NCBI GenBank assembly: GCA_021769135.1
Contig: JAETTM010000016.1
Span: 1-64,000 of the forward strand
Length of the DNA: 64,000 bases
Direction of reading: 5' to 3'
Source: Lachnospiraceae bacterium
GTDB lineage: Bacteria > Bacillota > Clostridia > Lachnospirales > Lachnospiraceae
The notes under the pieces were generated by a model, which saw only the letters and a list, made by a program, of their open reading frames with translations, was not told the DNA's origin and made no database searches. Below, in pieces: positions 7,889 to 17,900 of this stretch. Each line of letters begins with the position of its first letter. Within the stretch, counting starts at the first letter, position 1. The translations under genes were made by a program, and so were the position numbers.

Positions 7889-9511
7889 ATGGCTATAAAG
7901 ATGAAAAGGAAAGAAAAGATTATGGCGGGATTGGCTGCTTTTTTTGTTTTTATGTGGGTTTGTACGTTGGTTTCCAAGAGCATATATGCTTCCAGGCTGC
8001 CCAGAGTGAATACGGCTAACCCGGAGAAGAAGCGGATAGAGCATCTGGTGGAGGCGGAGGGGATTGTGAAGCAGGGAAGCGACGTGGCGATTCATACGCT
8101 GCCGGGAATGCGGGTGATGAAGATTTGCGTGCGGGTTGGGGATGAAGTGGAGGAAGGAAGCGAACTGTTTTGGCTGGATAAGGATGATTTGGAGGAATTG
8201 ATTGAGGAAAAGAAGCTGGAAGCGGCCAGGCTGGAATACCAGATAGAGGATTTGAAGGAGAACCGGGCGTTGGATGAGATAGAGAGGCAGAAAGGGATTT
8301 CCCGTGCCCAGGAAGATTTGGAAGCGACGCAGGATAAGGCGGACACGGCGTTGGAGCGGGCGGACAAGGAACTTCGCCAGGCAGGGGAGAAGTTGGATAA
8401 GCTGGATGGAAACAGCCCTTCCGTTACATCCGACGGCGACAGGAAGAAAGCCAATGAGGAATATAACCGTTGGGTGGCGCAAGGGGAGCAGATGGCGGCC
8501 ACCGTATCCGGAAACCAGGTGAATGTGGCGGAAAAGGAAAAGAATTTGGAGAAGGTGAAAAAGGAAGGGAAGGAAGATGAGGTTAAGAAGGCGGAAGAAG
8601 AGCTGAAAGCGGCGAAGGAAGCGCTTGAAGCAGCAATGAGAAGCTACGAAAATTATAAAGCAAACCCGAAAAGCCAGCCGGATTTCACCGGGGAGGACAG
8701 CGCGAAGAAGGCGTGGGAAAGCGAGAAAGAAGCTTTGGAAGAAAATATGCAAAGCGCCCAGTACGGAAGAGAGGATGCGCTGACCGGCAATGAGGACAGC
8801 CTGCGGGATGCGGGCAGGAAGCTGGAAGATGCCGGGATGCCGGGGCGGGCGGACAGCACGCTGGAAATTTACCAGATGCAGCTGGAAAGCCTGAAAAAGG
8901 AAATCGAGAAATACCGGGAGATATACAAGGAGGGCGGGAAAGTTGCCAGCGATAGGATGGGAACGGTCACAAAGATCAACCTGACGGTAGGGGAACGCAC
9001 TGTGGACGGTGCGGCGGTAGTCTGCGCGGACAATGAGGTGCCCTACCAGTTTGAAACTTTGATTCCCAAGGAGCAGAAGAAATATGTCAATCAGGGGGAT
9101 GCAGTTACGTTGAAAACGCCGGAGGGCAAAAGCGAACTGGAAATCAATTATCTGGAAGAAGATACTTCCGGCGCTTACCGGGCGGTTGTCTATATGCCCC
9201 AGGGAAAGGGAACTTTGGGGATGAGCGGCACTTTGACCAAGGCGGAAGTCTCGGACAGCTACGAATGCTGCATCCCGGTAAATGCCCTGCATCAAGAGGG
9301 GCTGGGCGAACGGTACTATATTTATCTGGTTGGTGAGCGCGAAGGGATTCTTGGGAAAGAACGGTATGCGGAAATGCGCTATGTGAAGGTGCTGGATGCC
9401 AATGACAGCTATGCCGCTTTGGAGAACGGCTCAGTGGCAAAAGAGGAGGAAGTGATTATAGGCAGCGATAAAGAAGTGGAAAATAATATGGTGGTGCGGG
9501 TGGCGGATTAG
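7889..9511 (+). CDS. HlyD/MacA-like membrane fusion (adaptor) protein
   Basis: Adaptor-type protein with one N-terminal membrane segment (about residues 13-30, AGLAAFFVFMWVCTLV), a lipoyl-like half-motif (GMRVMKICVRVGDEVEEGSELFWLD), a long charged coiled-coil (about 110-350) and a C-terminal beta-barrel-like part that resumes with TKINLTVGERTVDGA. This order matches HlyD/MacA adaptors. The 741-residue track ORF is artefactual at its N-terminus, since it runs out of frame through the permease. The real start is ATG 7889 (MAIKMKRKEK) or ATG 7901: AAAGGAG is 1 base from the first and 13 from the second. No MacB-type or exporter ATPase is adjacent, so its partner is unknown. It could act with the importer genes upstream, but that is speculative. 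Confidence 0.8.
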   Translation: MAIKMKRKEKIMAGLAAFFVFMWVCTLVSKSIYASRLPRVNTANPEKKRIEHLVEAEGIVKQGSDVAIHTLPGMRVMKICVRVGDEVEEGSELFWLDKDDLEELIEEKKLEAARLEYQIEDLKENRALDEIERQKGISRAQEDLEATQDKADTALERADKELRQAGEKLDKLDGNSPSVTSDGDRKKANEEYNRWVAQGEQMAATVSGNQVNVAEKEKNLEKVKKEGKEDEVKKAEEELKAAKEALEAAMRSYENYKANPKSQPDFTGEDSAKKAWESEKEALEENMQSAQYGREDALTGNEDSLRDAGRKLEDAGMPGRADSTLEIYQMQLESLKKEIEKYREIYKEGGKVASDRMGTVTKINLTVGERTVDGAAVVCADNEVPYQFETLIPKEQKKYVNQGDAVTLKTPEGKSELEINYLEEDTSGAYRAVVYMPQGKGTLGMSGTLTKAEVSDSYECCIPVNALHQEGLGERYYIYLVGEREGILGKERYAEMRYVKVLDANDSYAALENGSVAKEEEVIIGSDKEVENNMVVRVAD

Positions 9512-9561
9512 ATGAATGCAAACCATAGATATCGTTTCAGATTTCGTATGCTTACGCCTGG

Positions 9562-9596
9562 ATGGCCGGATGGGAAGTACTTTCCTTTCCGGCCAT
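9562..9596. terminator. Inverted repeat after the HlyD-like gene
   Basis: ATGGCCGGA ... TCCGGCCAT with an inner GGGAA/TTTCC pairing forms a strong stem between the convergent HlyD-like gene and the small minus-strand ORF. There is no long T-run on the plus strand, so its role as a terminator is probable, not proven. Confidence 0.5.
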
Positions 9597-9613
9597 AGCA
9601 TGTTGAACGCAGG

Positions 9614-9874
9614 TTATGCTAATTTCTGTAGTTTTTCGGAATGCTCCCGAATTACATTCTTTATAACATCAATATCGGCTTGCATTGCTTCAATTTGTTC
9701 AACCCCTGTCTGATACCTCTTATATGTACTTGTATAACACGCTTCAATATTTTGCAATCGTGGAAGAATGTCATTTTCTTGAGTAAGTTCAATTTTTTTC
9801 AGTCTGTCATTAACAGGCTTTAGCTTTTTATCAAGCATATCAGACATTGCAAGCAATAATTCATTATCTGTCAT
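9614..9874 (-). CDS. Small coiled-coil protein of unknown function
   Basis: 86-residue hydrophilic protein (MTDNELLLAMSDMLDKKLKP...) with heptad-like spacing of Leu/Ile and many charged residues, predicted to be a helical coiled coil. A ribosome binding site (AAAGGCGGG) lies about 5 bases upstream of the ATG, which supports real expression. It stands alone on the minus strand between the HlyD-like gene and the LytTR system. I do not assign a function. Similar short helical proteins are often left as hypothetical in Lachnospiraceae. Confidence 0.6.
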   Translation of the reverse strand: MTDNELLLAMSDMLDKKLKPVNDRLKKIELTQENDILPRLQNIEACYTSTYKRYQTGVEQIEAMQADIDVIKNVIREHSEKLQKLA

Positions 9875-10215
9875 ATTATCCCGCCTTTTGTTGTGATTGT
9901 TAGTTTACTAGAATTACTATATAAATAGTATATCACAACCATTGTGTAAAGTCTATTTAATTATCAAGGCGGTTTGTTGTGTCGTTTAATTTGATAACAT
10001 TTTATTGGATTTTTCTCAATTTTTCCCAAATAAATAACTGCAGGCATATTAGTTTTCATCGTTTTTTACATATAATATGTACTATTGTAGTGATAAAATC
10101 TATATGGTATAATAATTCTGCACAACTAATATTTGGCAAACGAGGGAAGGCTATTATTAGTGGGAAGGCAATCGCGCCGGCAAGCGTATGTTTGGCAGGG
10201 GGGAGACGAAGGAAA
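9875..10215. promoter_or_regulatory. Intergenic region with promoter for the LytTR/sensor operon
   Basis: About 340 AT-rich bases without a gene. A good promoter reads TTGTAG (10085-10090), 17 bases, then TATAAT (10108-10113) with an extended TG at 10105-10106. The transcript would start near 10120, ahead of the LytTR regulator. A TTGTGAT...ATCACAA inverted pair spanning about 9890-9940 lies upstream of the small minus-strand gene and may mark its own control region. Confidence 0.6.
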
Positions 10216-10953
10216 ATGTATTTCATAGCTGTTTGCGATGATGACGAGATAGAACTGGATAAGACCGAGAAGTATTTATCCGGCTGGCAGGAGAAGAACC
10301 AGGACTGCCAATTGCACATAGACCGTTTTACCAGTGCGGAAAAATTGCTTTATATGCTGAAAGAAAAGGAATATGATCCGGATTTGCTGTTCCTGGATAT
10401 TTATATGCCGGAAAAGTCAGGTATGGATTTGGCCAGGGAAGTGCGTGAAATGGGGAGTGAGGGAAAGATTGTTTTTCTGACTACGTCCAAGGAGCATGCG
10501 TTGGAAGCTTTCAGCGTGGATGCTGCCCAATATCTCATAAAGCCGATAAAAGAACAGGATTTGTTTCGCGTTTTGGATAGGATGTTTGCGGACAGGGAAG
10601 AAAAGAGGAAGGATTATCTGCTTTTGCGGATTGAGGGAAAGATTTGCAGGGTACTGTTAAGCGATATCGTATATTGCGAGGCACAGGGGAAGAATCAAAA
10701 GTTGTATCTGGAAGACAATGCGCCTCAGAAACTGCGGATGTCGATGACGGAAATTTACGGGATGCTTGCCGGGAGGCAGGAGTTTGCTAAAGTGGGGGTT
10801 TCCTATATTGTGAATTTGAACCATGTAGATAGCCTGAACGCCCAGGAAATATGCCTGGATACCGGGAAGAGCATTTATCTGCCCCGGGGGGCATACCAGC
10901 CTTTACGGGAGCAGTATTTTAAATATTATTGCGAAGAAGAGGAAATGGGATGA
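10216..10953 (+). CDS. LytTR-family response regulator (AgrA-like)
   Basis: Response regulator with an N-terminal receiver domain (IAVCDDDEIE acidic pair, phospho-acceptor Asp at about residue 61 in LLFLDIYMPEKSG, conserved Lys in YLIKPIKEQD) and a C-terminal LytTR DNA-binding domain (LLRIEGKICRVLLSDIVYCEAQG, then VGVSYIVNLNHVDSL). The track ORF begins at 9979, but MYFIAVCDDD at 10216, with AAGGA upstream, is the family-consistent start (245 residues). Its stop overlaps the start of the sensor kinase gene (ATGA), so the two are translationally coupled. It probably acts with the GHKL sensors next to it. The adjacent pilus locus is a likely target (inference from location). Confidence 0.92.
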   Translation: MYFIAVCDDDEIELDKTEKYLSGWQEKNQDCQLHIDRFTSAEKLLYMLKEKEYDPDLLFLDIYMPEKSGMDLAREVREMGSEGKIVFLTTSKEHALEAFSVDAAQYLIKPIKEQDLFRVLDRMFADREEKRKDYLLLRIEGKICRVLLSDIVYCEAQGKNQKLYLEDNAPQKLRMSMTEIYGMLAGRQEFAKVGVSYIVNLNHVDSLNAQEICLDTGKSIYLPRGAYQPLREQYFKYYCEEEEMG

Positions 10954-12212
10954 GTATACCAGGAATTATATCAGTATATTTGCTTCATGCAGTTTCCATT
11001 GTGCTGTTGTGCCATTCCAGATACAGCAGACGGACGACAATCAAAATATGTGGCCTGATGGCAGCCGTTCAAATTGGGGTTGCCCTTTTGGCATATTTGT
11101 ATCTTCAGGGCAAAGTATGGGTATATGCGGTATTCCTTATTACTTTTGCAATCTTGATAGTTGAAGTCTTTTGGCTTTCTTCGGAGGGGTTGGCCAAGAC
11201 TTTATTTTTTTGTATGACCTATGTGCAGCTGTTTCTTGTAATAACCTATTTGGCCGGGATGCTGGGGAGCTGGCTGTTTGACAGCGATGTTAGGGCTACG
11301 GCATGCATCCGGGCAGTGCTGCATATGTCGCTGCTCGTTATCTATGCGCGGTGGCTGAGGGATAAATTTGAGGCAATCAGACGGGAAGTGACGGAAGGGT
11401 GGTGGCCCGTGTGCCTGCTTGCTGTTTTGTACACAATATATATCAGTACTGTCGTGATAAGGGCGCAGGCGGCGTATTTTCACGGGGTGGAGGTATTTCC
11501 TTTTTTCTCGCTGCTGGCGGCTATTCTGGCAGGATATTGGGTGATTTTTAACACCATTTATTATATGAGGAAAGCAGTGATAAACGGCAAAATAGAATTG
11601 CAGGAGAAGATACTTTTGCAGAAGCTGGAAATGATGGAAGAGGCGGAACGGGAATCAAGAAGAAACCACCATGATTTTCGGCATCATATGCTTAATATTG
11701 CGGAATATGCCAAAAACGGGAATACGGAGGAACTGTTGGTATATTTGGAAAAATATTGCACGGAGGTTGAGAATACGGAACCTCTGTTCCTGTGCGCCAA
11801 TTCCACCATCAACCATATACTGACAGTCTATGTCAGCCAGGCGAAAAAAATGGGCATCCGGGCGGTTTGCGATGTTGGGGTGAAAGAAGAAATTGGAATT
11901 AACGATGTGGACCTGGTGGCAATTTTAGGGAACCTGTTGGAAAATTCCGTACACGGTTGCCTGGAATCCGGGAAGGAAGAAATGTACATTTTCGTGCGCA
12001 TCCAGGCGAAAGCAAGGAAATTATCCATTCTGGTGGAAAATACATGCAGGGAAAATATCTGTTTCGAAAACGGAATGCCGAAAGCGATAGGCAGGAAAGG
12101 GATAGGCGTTTCGAGTATTGTAAAAAGTATAGAAAAATACGGCGGAGCGGTAGATTTCGAATGCAGGGATGGAAGGTTCATTTGCAGGGCGGTATTGTTA
12201 ATGCAATTTTAG
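10950..12212 (+). CDS. GHKL-domain sensor histidine kinase (AgrC-like)
   Basis: Membrane sensor kinase with six or so N-terminal hydrophobic segments (residues of about 1-195), a histidine box (RRNHHDFRHHMLNIAEYAKNG) and a GHKL ATPase domain with the N-box (GNLLENSVHGC) and a G-box (AIGRKGIGVSSIV). This is the AgrC/peptide-sensor layout. The track ORF uses a TTG at 10929. I use the ATG at 10950, which overlaps the regulator's stop as ATGA. No AgrB/AgrD-like genes are visible beside it, so the signal is not evident. Confidence 0.9.
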   Translation: MSIPGIISVYLLHAVSIVLLCHSRYSRRTTIKICGLMAAVQIGVALLAYLYLQGKVWVYAVFLITFAILIVEVFWLSSEGLAKTLFFCMTYVQLFLVITYLAGMLGSWLFDSDVRATACIRAVLHMSLLVIYARWLRDKFEAIRREVTEGWWPVCLLAVLYTIYISTVVIRAQAAYFHGVEVFPFFSLLAAILAGYWVIFNTIYYMRKAVINGKIELQEKILLQKLEMMEEAERESRRNHHDFRHHMLNIAEYAKNGNTEELLVYLEKYCTEVENTEPLFLCANSTINHILTVYVSQAKKMGIRAVCDVGVKEEIGINDVDLVAILGNLLENSVHGCLESGKEEMYIFVRIQAKARKLSILVENTCRENICFENGMPKAIGRKGIGVSSIVKSIEKYGGAVDFECRDGRFICRAVLLMQF

Positions 12213-12278
12213 GTCGATTCGTGACAACGTGCTCTTTTTGCGAATTATTGTTGTAAAATATATTATATAAGTTGGTAA

Positions 12279-12312
12279 TTTTGCCTATATCAAGGCGATG
12301 GCCAGGGCAAAA
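12279..12312 (+). terminator. Possible terminator after the first sensor kinase
   Basis: TTTTGCC (12279-12285) pairs with GGCAAAA (12306-12312), with an inner GGC/GCC pair. The A-run on the right arm means the stem is closed by A-U pairs rather than followed by a T-run, so this is a moderate call. It lies between the two sensor kinase genes. Confidence 0.35.
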
Positions 12313-12381
12313 AAATAGGAAAGCAAAGCATTCCCAAAAAAGTGCAATCCATTCCAAGATGCTTTTCAGAAAGCGATATTT

Positions 12382-12390
12382 TGCTATAAT
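12382..12390 (+). promoter_or_regulatory. Extended -10 promoter for sensor 2 / pilus locus
   Basis: TGCTATAAT is an extended -10 element, and no good -35 box is visible. Transcription would begin around 12397, about 70 bases before the preferred start of the second kinase. Since only 18 bases separate that kinase from pilT, this promoter may drive the pilus operon too. Confidence 0.5.
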
Positions 12391-12468
12391 ACGCACAGGA
12401 TGAAATGCCGGAGAACGCTGGAAAATGTGCTAAAAATCTACAGACTGGGCAGGCCGGAGGAATGGAGA

Positions 12469-13794
12469 ATGCTGGGTGGCAGTTATTGGATATCGCTTCT
12501 GCGCAATGGAATAGGGGCAACATTGATGATGGCAGTTTTTTTGCTGTTGGATAGGCCCAGGTTTCCGATGAGGAAAACAGTTCTGCTTTATATTTTATTT
12601 GGGATAGGGATGTCGCTTGGTTTCAGTGCATGGTATGTGCTCGACCAGGAAAGCTTTGTGAGGTTTTCCGGTCTGGCTTGTATGCCTCCCATAGGGGTTT
12701 TCTGCGGGCTGCTTAGCGAAGATGGATTTTATTTATCCTTATATAAAATTTCCCTCAGCTTTTACATACTTTCCATTTGTGTGTTTTTGGGGGTAGATAT
12801 TTCCCGATGGCTGTTTGGCTGGAATATGTGGGCGGATATACTGATACGTTTTTTGCTGGCCGGATTGATTCTGGCATTCATTGCCAGGCGGTTCCGGAAG
12901 GTTTTTTTGGGAAGGGTGGAATTCTTGCGGGGGGAACTGGACTGGTTCAGCACGGTTACGCTCGTTTTGTCCGTAATTTTGGCATCTTTCGCGGCTTATT
13001 TGCCTGCGGACAGGAGTTTTTCATTTTATAGTATGTTGAGGATTTTCGCTGCCATGTTCATGGCGGGGATTATCCAATACCTTGTTTTTTATCTGTACTA
13101 CCACCTGGGGGTGGAGCATTGTTACCAGGCGGAGAAGCAGCTGTTGGAAATGAATGAGCAATTCCTTTACCGTCAGCTGGAACTGGAACGGAAATCCCGG
13201 GAGGAAGCGGCAAGAATCCGCCATGATGTGAGGCACCACTGCATGTTAATCAGGGAATATGTGAAGAACGGCGATATGGAAAGCCTGCTTTCTTACCTGG
13301 AGCAGTACAGGGAGGATGTGGAGAGCGCCAGGCCGGAGCGAATCTGTGCAAATAGAGCAGTGAACGGGATATTGGCCGCTTATGCAGGATATGCGGAAAA
13401 AGAAAAAATCCAGGTGACGATGAAAGTGGATGCGGCGGAGAATCTGGCCGTCAGGGATATCGATTTGGTGGCTATCCTGGCCAATATTTTTGAAAACGCA
13501 ATAAAAGGGTGTCTTAGTTCGGGGAAACCGGAGCAGAAGATACATATAGATATTTCCCAGAAGGGGCATAAAATAGTGATTCAGTGCAAAAATTCCTGTG
13601 CGCCGGATGTGCGCTTCCACAAAGGCCTGCCCAGGGCCGAAAAAGGGGATGGCGTAGGGGTATCCTGCATTATGCTGACGGCTTCCCGCTATGAGGGGGA
13701 GACTGATTTTTTGACAGAAAACGGAATGTTCGTCGTGCGGGTACTCTTGAATCAGGCGGTTTCGCTGGGGGCACGGAAAGAATCATGGAATTGA
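12469..13794 (+). CDS. Second GHKL-domain sensor kinase (AgrC-like)
   Basis: Paralogue of the preceding sensor. It has N-terminal membrane segments (about residues 1-215), a histidine box (RIRHDVRHHCMLIREYVKNGDM), an N-box (LANIFENAIKGC) and a G-box (EKGDGVGVSCIM). I move the start from 12400 to ATG 12469 (MLGGSYW) because GGAGG lies 8 bases upstream of it, while the 12400 start would sit almost on the predicted transcription start. It has no regulator of its own and may share the LytTR regulator. pilT begins 18 bases after its stop, suggesting one transcript and a sensory input into pilus expression or retraction. Confidence 0.88.
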   Translation: MLGGSYWISLLRNGIGATLMMAVFLLLDRPRFPMRKTVLLYILFGIGMSLGFSAWYVLDQESFVRFSGLACMPPIGVFCGLLSEDGFYLSLYKISLSFYILSICVFLGVDISRWLFGWNMWADILIRFLLAGLILAFIARRFRKVFLGRVEFLRGELDWFSTVTLVLSVILASFAAYLPADRSFSFYSMLRIFAAMFMAGIIQYLVFYLYYHLGVEHCYQAEKQLLEMNEQFLYRQLELERKSREEAARIRHDVRHHCMLIREYVKNGDMESLLSYLEQYREDVESARPERICANRAVNGILAAYAGYAEKEKIQVTMKVDAAENLAVRDIDLVAILANIFENAIKGCLSSGKPEQKIHIDISQKGHKIVIQCKNSCAPDVRFHKGLPRAEKGDGVGVSCIMLTASRYEGETDFLTENGMFVVRVLLNQAVSLGARKESWN

Positions 13795-13812
13795 CAAGAG
13801 GAGGCAGATATT

Positions 13813-14865
13813 ATGTTAAAAATAGAAGAAATTTTATCGAAGGCAGGGGAAGCGGGAGCCAGCGACGTACATCTTACAGTAGGGATTGCACCGCAGATGA
13901 GGGTAAACGGAAGCCTGGTTTCTATGCCTTATGATATATTATCCCCGGAGGATACCATGGAAGCGGCGGAAAAGGTAATGAGCCGGGAGCAGATGGAAGC
14001 TTTCAAAGAGCGGGGGGAATATGATATGTCCTTTACTATTGCCAATTTGGGCCGCTACAGGGTGAATGCGTTCCGGCAGCAGGGGGCGGTGGCGCTGGCT
14101 TTCCGTCTGGTGGCGACAAAGGTGCCTTCCCCGGAGGAATTGGGAGTGCCCGCATCGATTATTGACCTTTCCCAGAGGAAAAGGGGGCTGGTACTGGTCA
14201 CAGGGCCGACGGGAAGCGGGAAATCCACTACCCTTGCCGCGATAATCGATAGAGTGAACCAATGCAGGGATGCGCATATTATTACGCTGGAAGACCCCAT
14301 CGAGTATCTCCACCCCCATAAGATGTCCATGGTAAACCAGAGGGAAATAGGAATCGATACCCAAAGCTATGCCAATGCATTGCGGGCCGCCCTCAGGGAA
14401 GACCCGGACGTGATATTGGTAGGGGAGATGCGGGATTATGAAACCATCAGCGTGGCGGTCACAGCGGCGGAGACAGGGCATCTGGTATTGTCCACTTTAC
14501 ATACCATAGGGGCGGCCAGTACCGTGGACCGGGTTATCGATGTATTCCCGCCCCATCAGCAGCAGCAAATCCGCGTCCAGCTGTCCAATGTGCTGGAGGC
14601 GATAATCTCCCAGCAATTGATTCCAAGGGCGGACGGGAGAGGGAGAGTAGCGGCCTTCGAGGTATTGCACGCAAATACTGCGATACGGAATTTGATTCGG
14701 GAAGGAAAATCCCATCAGATAGCAAATATCATGCAGACAAACCGGAGAATGGGGATGATTACCATGGACGACGCTATTGTGCAGCTGGTGAGGGAAGGGA
14801 AAATCACCAGGCAGATGGCGGTGTCCTTTGCGCAGGAGCCGGATTCCATAGAAAGCAAGTTTTGA
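13813..14865 (+). CDS. pilT: Type IV pilus retraction ATPase PilT
   Basis: Hexameric secretion ATPase of the PilT/GspE superfamily, the motor for pilus disassembly and twitching at the cytoplasmic face of the membrane. Visible are Walker A (GPTGSGKSTT, about residues 132-141), the Asp box (HIITLEDPIEYLH), Walker B (DPDVILVGEMRDYETI) and the PilT-specific C-terminal motif AIRNLIREGKSHQI (about residue 290), which separates it from PilB. At 350 residues it has the normal PilT length. It opens the pilus gene run and is separated from the giant prepilin by 48 bases that carry a good ribosome binding site. Confidence 0.96.
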   Translation: MLKIEEILSKAGEAGASDVHLTVGIAPQMRVNGSLVSMPYDILSPEDTMEAAEKVMSREQMEAFKERGEYDMSFTIANLGRYRVNAFRQQGAVALAFRLVATKVPSPEELGVPASIIDLSQRKRGLVLVTGPTGSGKSTTLAAIIDRVNQCRDAHIITLEDPIEYLHPHKMSMVNQREIGIDTQSYANALRAALREDPDVILVGEMRDYETISVAVTAAETGHLVLSTLHTIGAASTVDRVIDVFPPHQQQQIRVQLSNVLEAIISQQLIPRADGRGRVAAFEVLHANTAIRNLIREGKSHQIANIMQTNRRMGMITMDDAIVQLVREGKITRQMAVSFAQEPDSIESKF

Positions 14866-14913
14866 GTGGATTTTTTGGAGAGAGTATATAAGCGGTAAAA
14901 AAGGGAGTAAAGT

Positions 14914-17900
14914 ATGAAGAAGTCGTTTGGTAAATTGGGGAAAAAAGGATTTACGCTGGTAGAGCTTACAGTGGTTCTCGTAATTATAGGGATACTTGCG
15001 GCTATCGGGATTCCTACCGCAATGCATTTTATCAAAAAAGCAGAATACCGCAAAAACGAAGAGAACGCGAAGACGGCTTATCTGGCGGCGGAGTCAACGC
15101 TTACCTGGTATCGTTCCTCCGGGAAGTGGGAGGCTTTCCGGGAGCAGGTGATGGCAAAGGGCGTATTAAATAATACGTTCCCGGCAGGGGATGAGAAGGA
15201 AGGGCGCATCTATGCGGTATCGGTGAACAACTGGGACAGCGCCGCATCCGCTTCCCATGAGCAGGCCATGAAGCTGCTGGACGGAGGAGTATACAGCGAA
15301 GACTTTTTTAACGCCGAGATTGTAATAGAATTGGATGTGGAATCAGGGCAGGTGTATTCTGCCTTTTATGGCACGCGCTGCAACAGCCTGACCTACAGTG
15401 AGACTACGGCTGACGGTGAGCGGTGCATCAGTGCGGCAGGAAACTGGAGGGAGCCGGATACTCGCAAGGAAGTGGTGCTGGGCTATTACTCCGTGGAAGA
15501 CGTAACCAATGTGGTGGAGTTAAAACAGGTACGCCTGAAGGTGACAACCATTAATCTGATAAACAGCGAAACGTTGTCTTTGAACTGGACCAGCAATTCC
15601 AGGAACGATAACCTGGATGTAAAATATTTGATTACCTTTTATCAGAAAGACGAAACAGGGGATAAGAAACTGTTTACCACAGAAGTGGAACTGAGCGAGC
15701 TGAGGGGCCAGCTGGAAACAGTGCCGGCGGCGGATGCAGGGGTCTCCACGAAAACGGGGATGGTAAGCCTGGAAGTAAAGGACCCCAACGCGGCGGATGC
15801 TTCATGGGGGAAATGGGATTTCCCGTTGACCTATCAGCAGACAGGCGGCTCCAGCGGCAGGTTTTCCCTGGTGCTGGACGGCATGATGACGGCGGAGCTG
15901 GCGGAAGTGGTGGAAGCGAACAAGGGAGATGGAATTTCCCCTTCGGAGGTGACGCGAAAAGCCAGCACAAGCATTACCAGGCTGGGGGCAGTAGTACCGG
16001 CCCTGAAATCGCCGCAGGATATTTATGCAGAAATATTGGTGCAGCCGGCTTACAGGGAGATTAAAGGGGAAGACGGCACAACCATCGCGATGAACATTAC
16101 CGAGTATAAACCCAGCAGCCCGGTGCGTTCCAATACGGAAAATACATTATTTGCCAAAGCGGGCATGAAGACCCAGACGGGGGAGGACGGGCTGGAAGCG
16201 GAAATCACCCGGTTCCGCCACCTTTCCAATATCCGTTATTATGACCCGAAGAAGACGGCGGTATTTACCCTGGCCAGCAGAAACCTGGACTGGACTTCCA
16301 CAGGGGTAGGGATGTACGGCATTTCCCAGAATGCGACAGGGGAAGGCGGCGTAGACCCCGACTATAGAAAAGTGAAGTGGAGCAGCGTAGCCACTGAGGA
16401 TAAAATTTTGGATTTCCCTTCCATTCCTTTGCTTGGGGAAAACCATAAACTGGAAGGAAAGAAGGGGATACAGGCCCAGCTGTCCAATCTGCATCTGGGC
16501 ACCAGCTCTATGCCTGACGATGAGCAGATAAGGAAATTATATGCTGGAGCCAGCAGCGATAAAGCAACCCATTATCTGGGATTGATTTGCGAAGCGGAAG
16601 GACAGATAGAGGAACTGACGCTGTTAGACCCGGTGCTGCGCCTTGTGGCAGGCAGTGACGGGGCGGGAAATACAGGCGGAGCAGATGGCGGCACGGGCAG
16701 CGGCGACGGAACAGGCAGTACAGGCGGCGATGGAACAGGCAGCGCGGGCGACGAAACAGCCAGAGTGGGTGAAACGGCAGCGGATATTCCGGAGGCGGCG
16801 GAGAACTTCGACGCTTTATATGGCGTGGGAATCCTTTGCGGCAGGAATCAGGGAAGCCTGAAGAATATCAATATTAAGACGACGGAGCGGGAACACCAGA
16901 CGGTGTTAGTGCGTTTAAAAGACAGGGAAGAAGAGATTTCGGAAACAACAGGAGAGACAAAGAAACCGGCTGGCATTGGCGGCCTGGTTGGCGTGCTTGC
17001 AGGGAAAAATGATGACGGTTCTTTGGAGGAACTGACGGATGCGGCCAGGATTACTTTGAGCGGCCTTACTACGGAAGGCAAGGTTACAGGATATCTGCCC
17101 AGCCCGGAAGGAAACTCCGGTGCGGGAAGCGCTAACCCTGGCACAGGTACGGAAAGCGCCAACCCCGGCGGCGCAGCGGGCATAACCGCAAAGTCCGTAG
17201 AGGAACGGGCCAAAGATTATACATATGGCATCGGCGGGATTTTTGGCTATGCCTGGATTGGGAAAGATGCTGCGAGCGGGAATAATGTACAGCTGGTAAA
17301 ATGCACGAACCATGGGGATGTGAACGGCAACCTTTTCACGGGAGGAATCGTGGGCTCGCTGAAGGGCGATTTTGCCACAGGAACTACGGATGTAGTCAGC
17401 ATCAAGGATAGCTTTAACGATGGGCTCGTGCTTTGCCTGGTGGACTATGAAGAAGAGGATAACAGGCTGGAAGGCCGTTATTTCGGCGGTATTCTGGGCT
17501 ATGGAGAAGGGGCGCAGATTAGCAACGGAGTCAATGCATCCCAATATCGGGAGGAATTTAACGATACGAAAAAGGATAAGCTGCTTCACGGGCATTACGT
17601 GGGCGGTATTATCGGCTATGGGAGCAACAGCCAGCTTTCCGGGTGCAGCACCCGGAAAGGAAGCTATGTCCTGGGTTCCCATTACGTAGGCGGCATTGCA
17701 GGAGGATTGTCCAATGACCTGGCAGAGGCAATTACAGGGGGAACAGGAACGGCGGGCATCCAGGTAACTACCAATGGGGGATATGTCATCGGCGACCGCT
17801 ATGTAGGCGGAATTGTGGGCAAAAATGACGGCTCGGAAACAACGACAATAGCGAACTGTATTAACAACGGCGTGGCTGCGGGCTATGACCGTTATATCGG

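Noticed and set aside
12220-12255. GTG-initiated 11-codon ORF (VTTCSFCELLL) after the AgrC-like gene as an AgrD-type peptide
   Set aside because: No ribosome binding site, far shorter than AgrD precursors, and no AgrB-like protease beside it.
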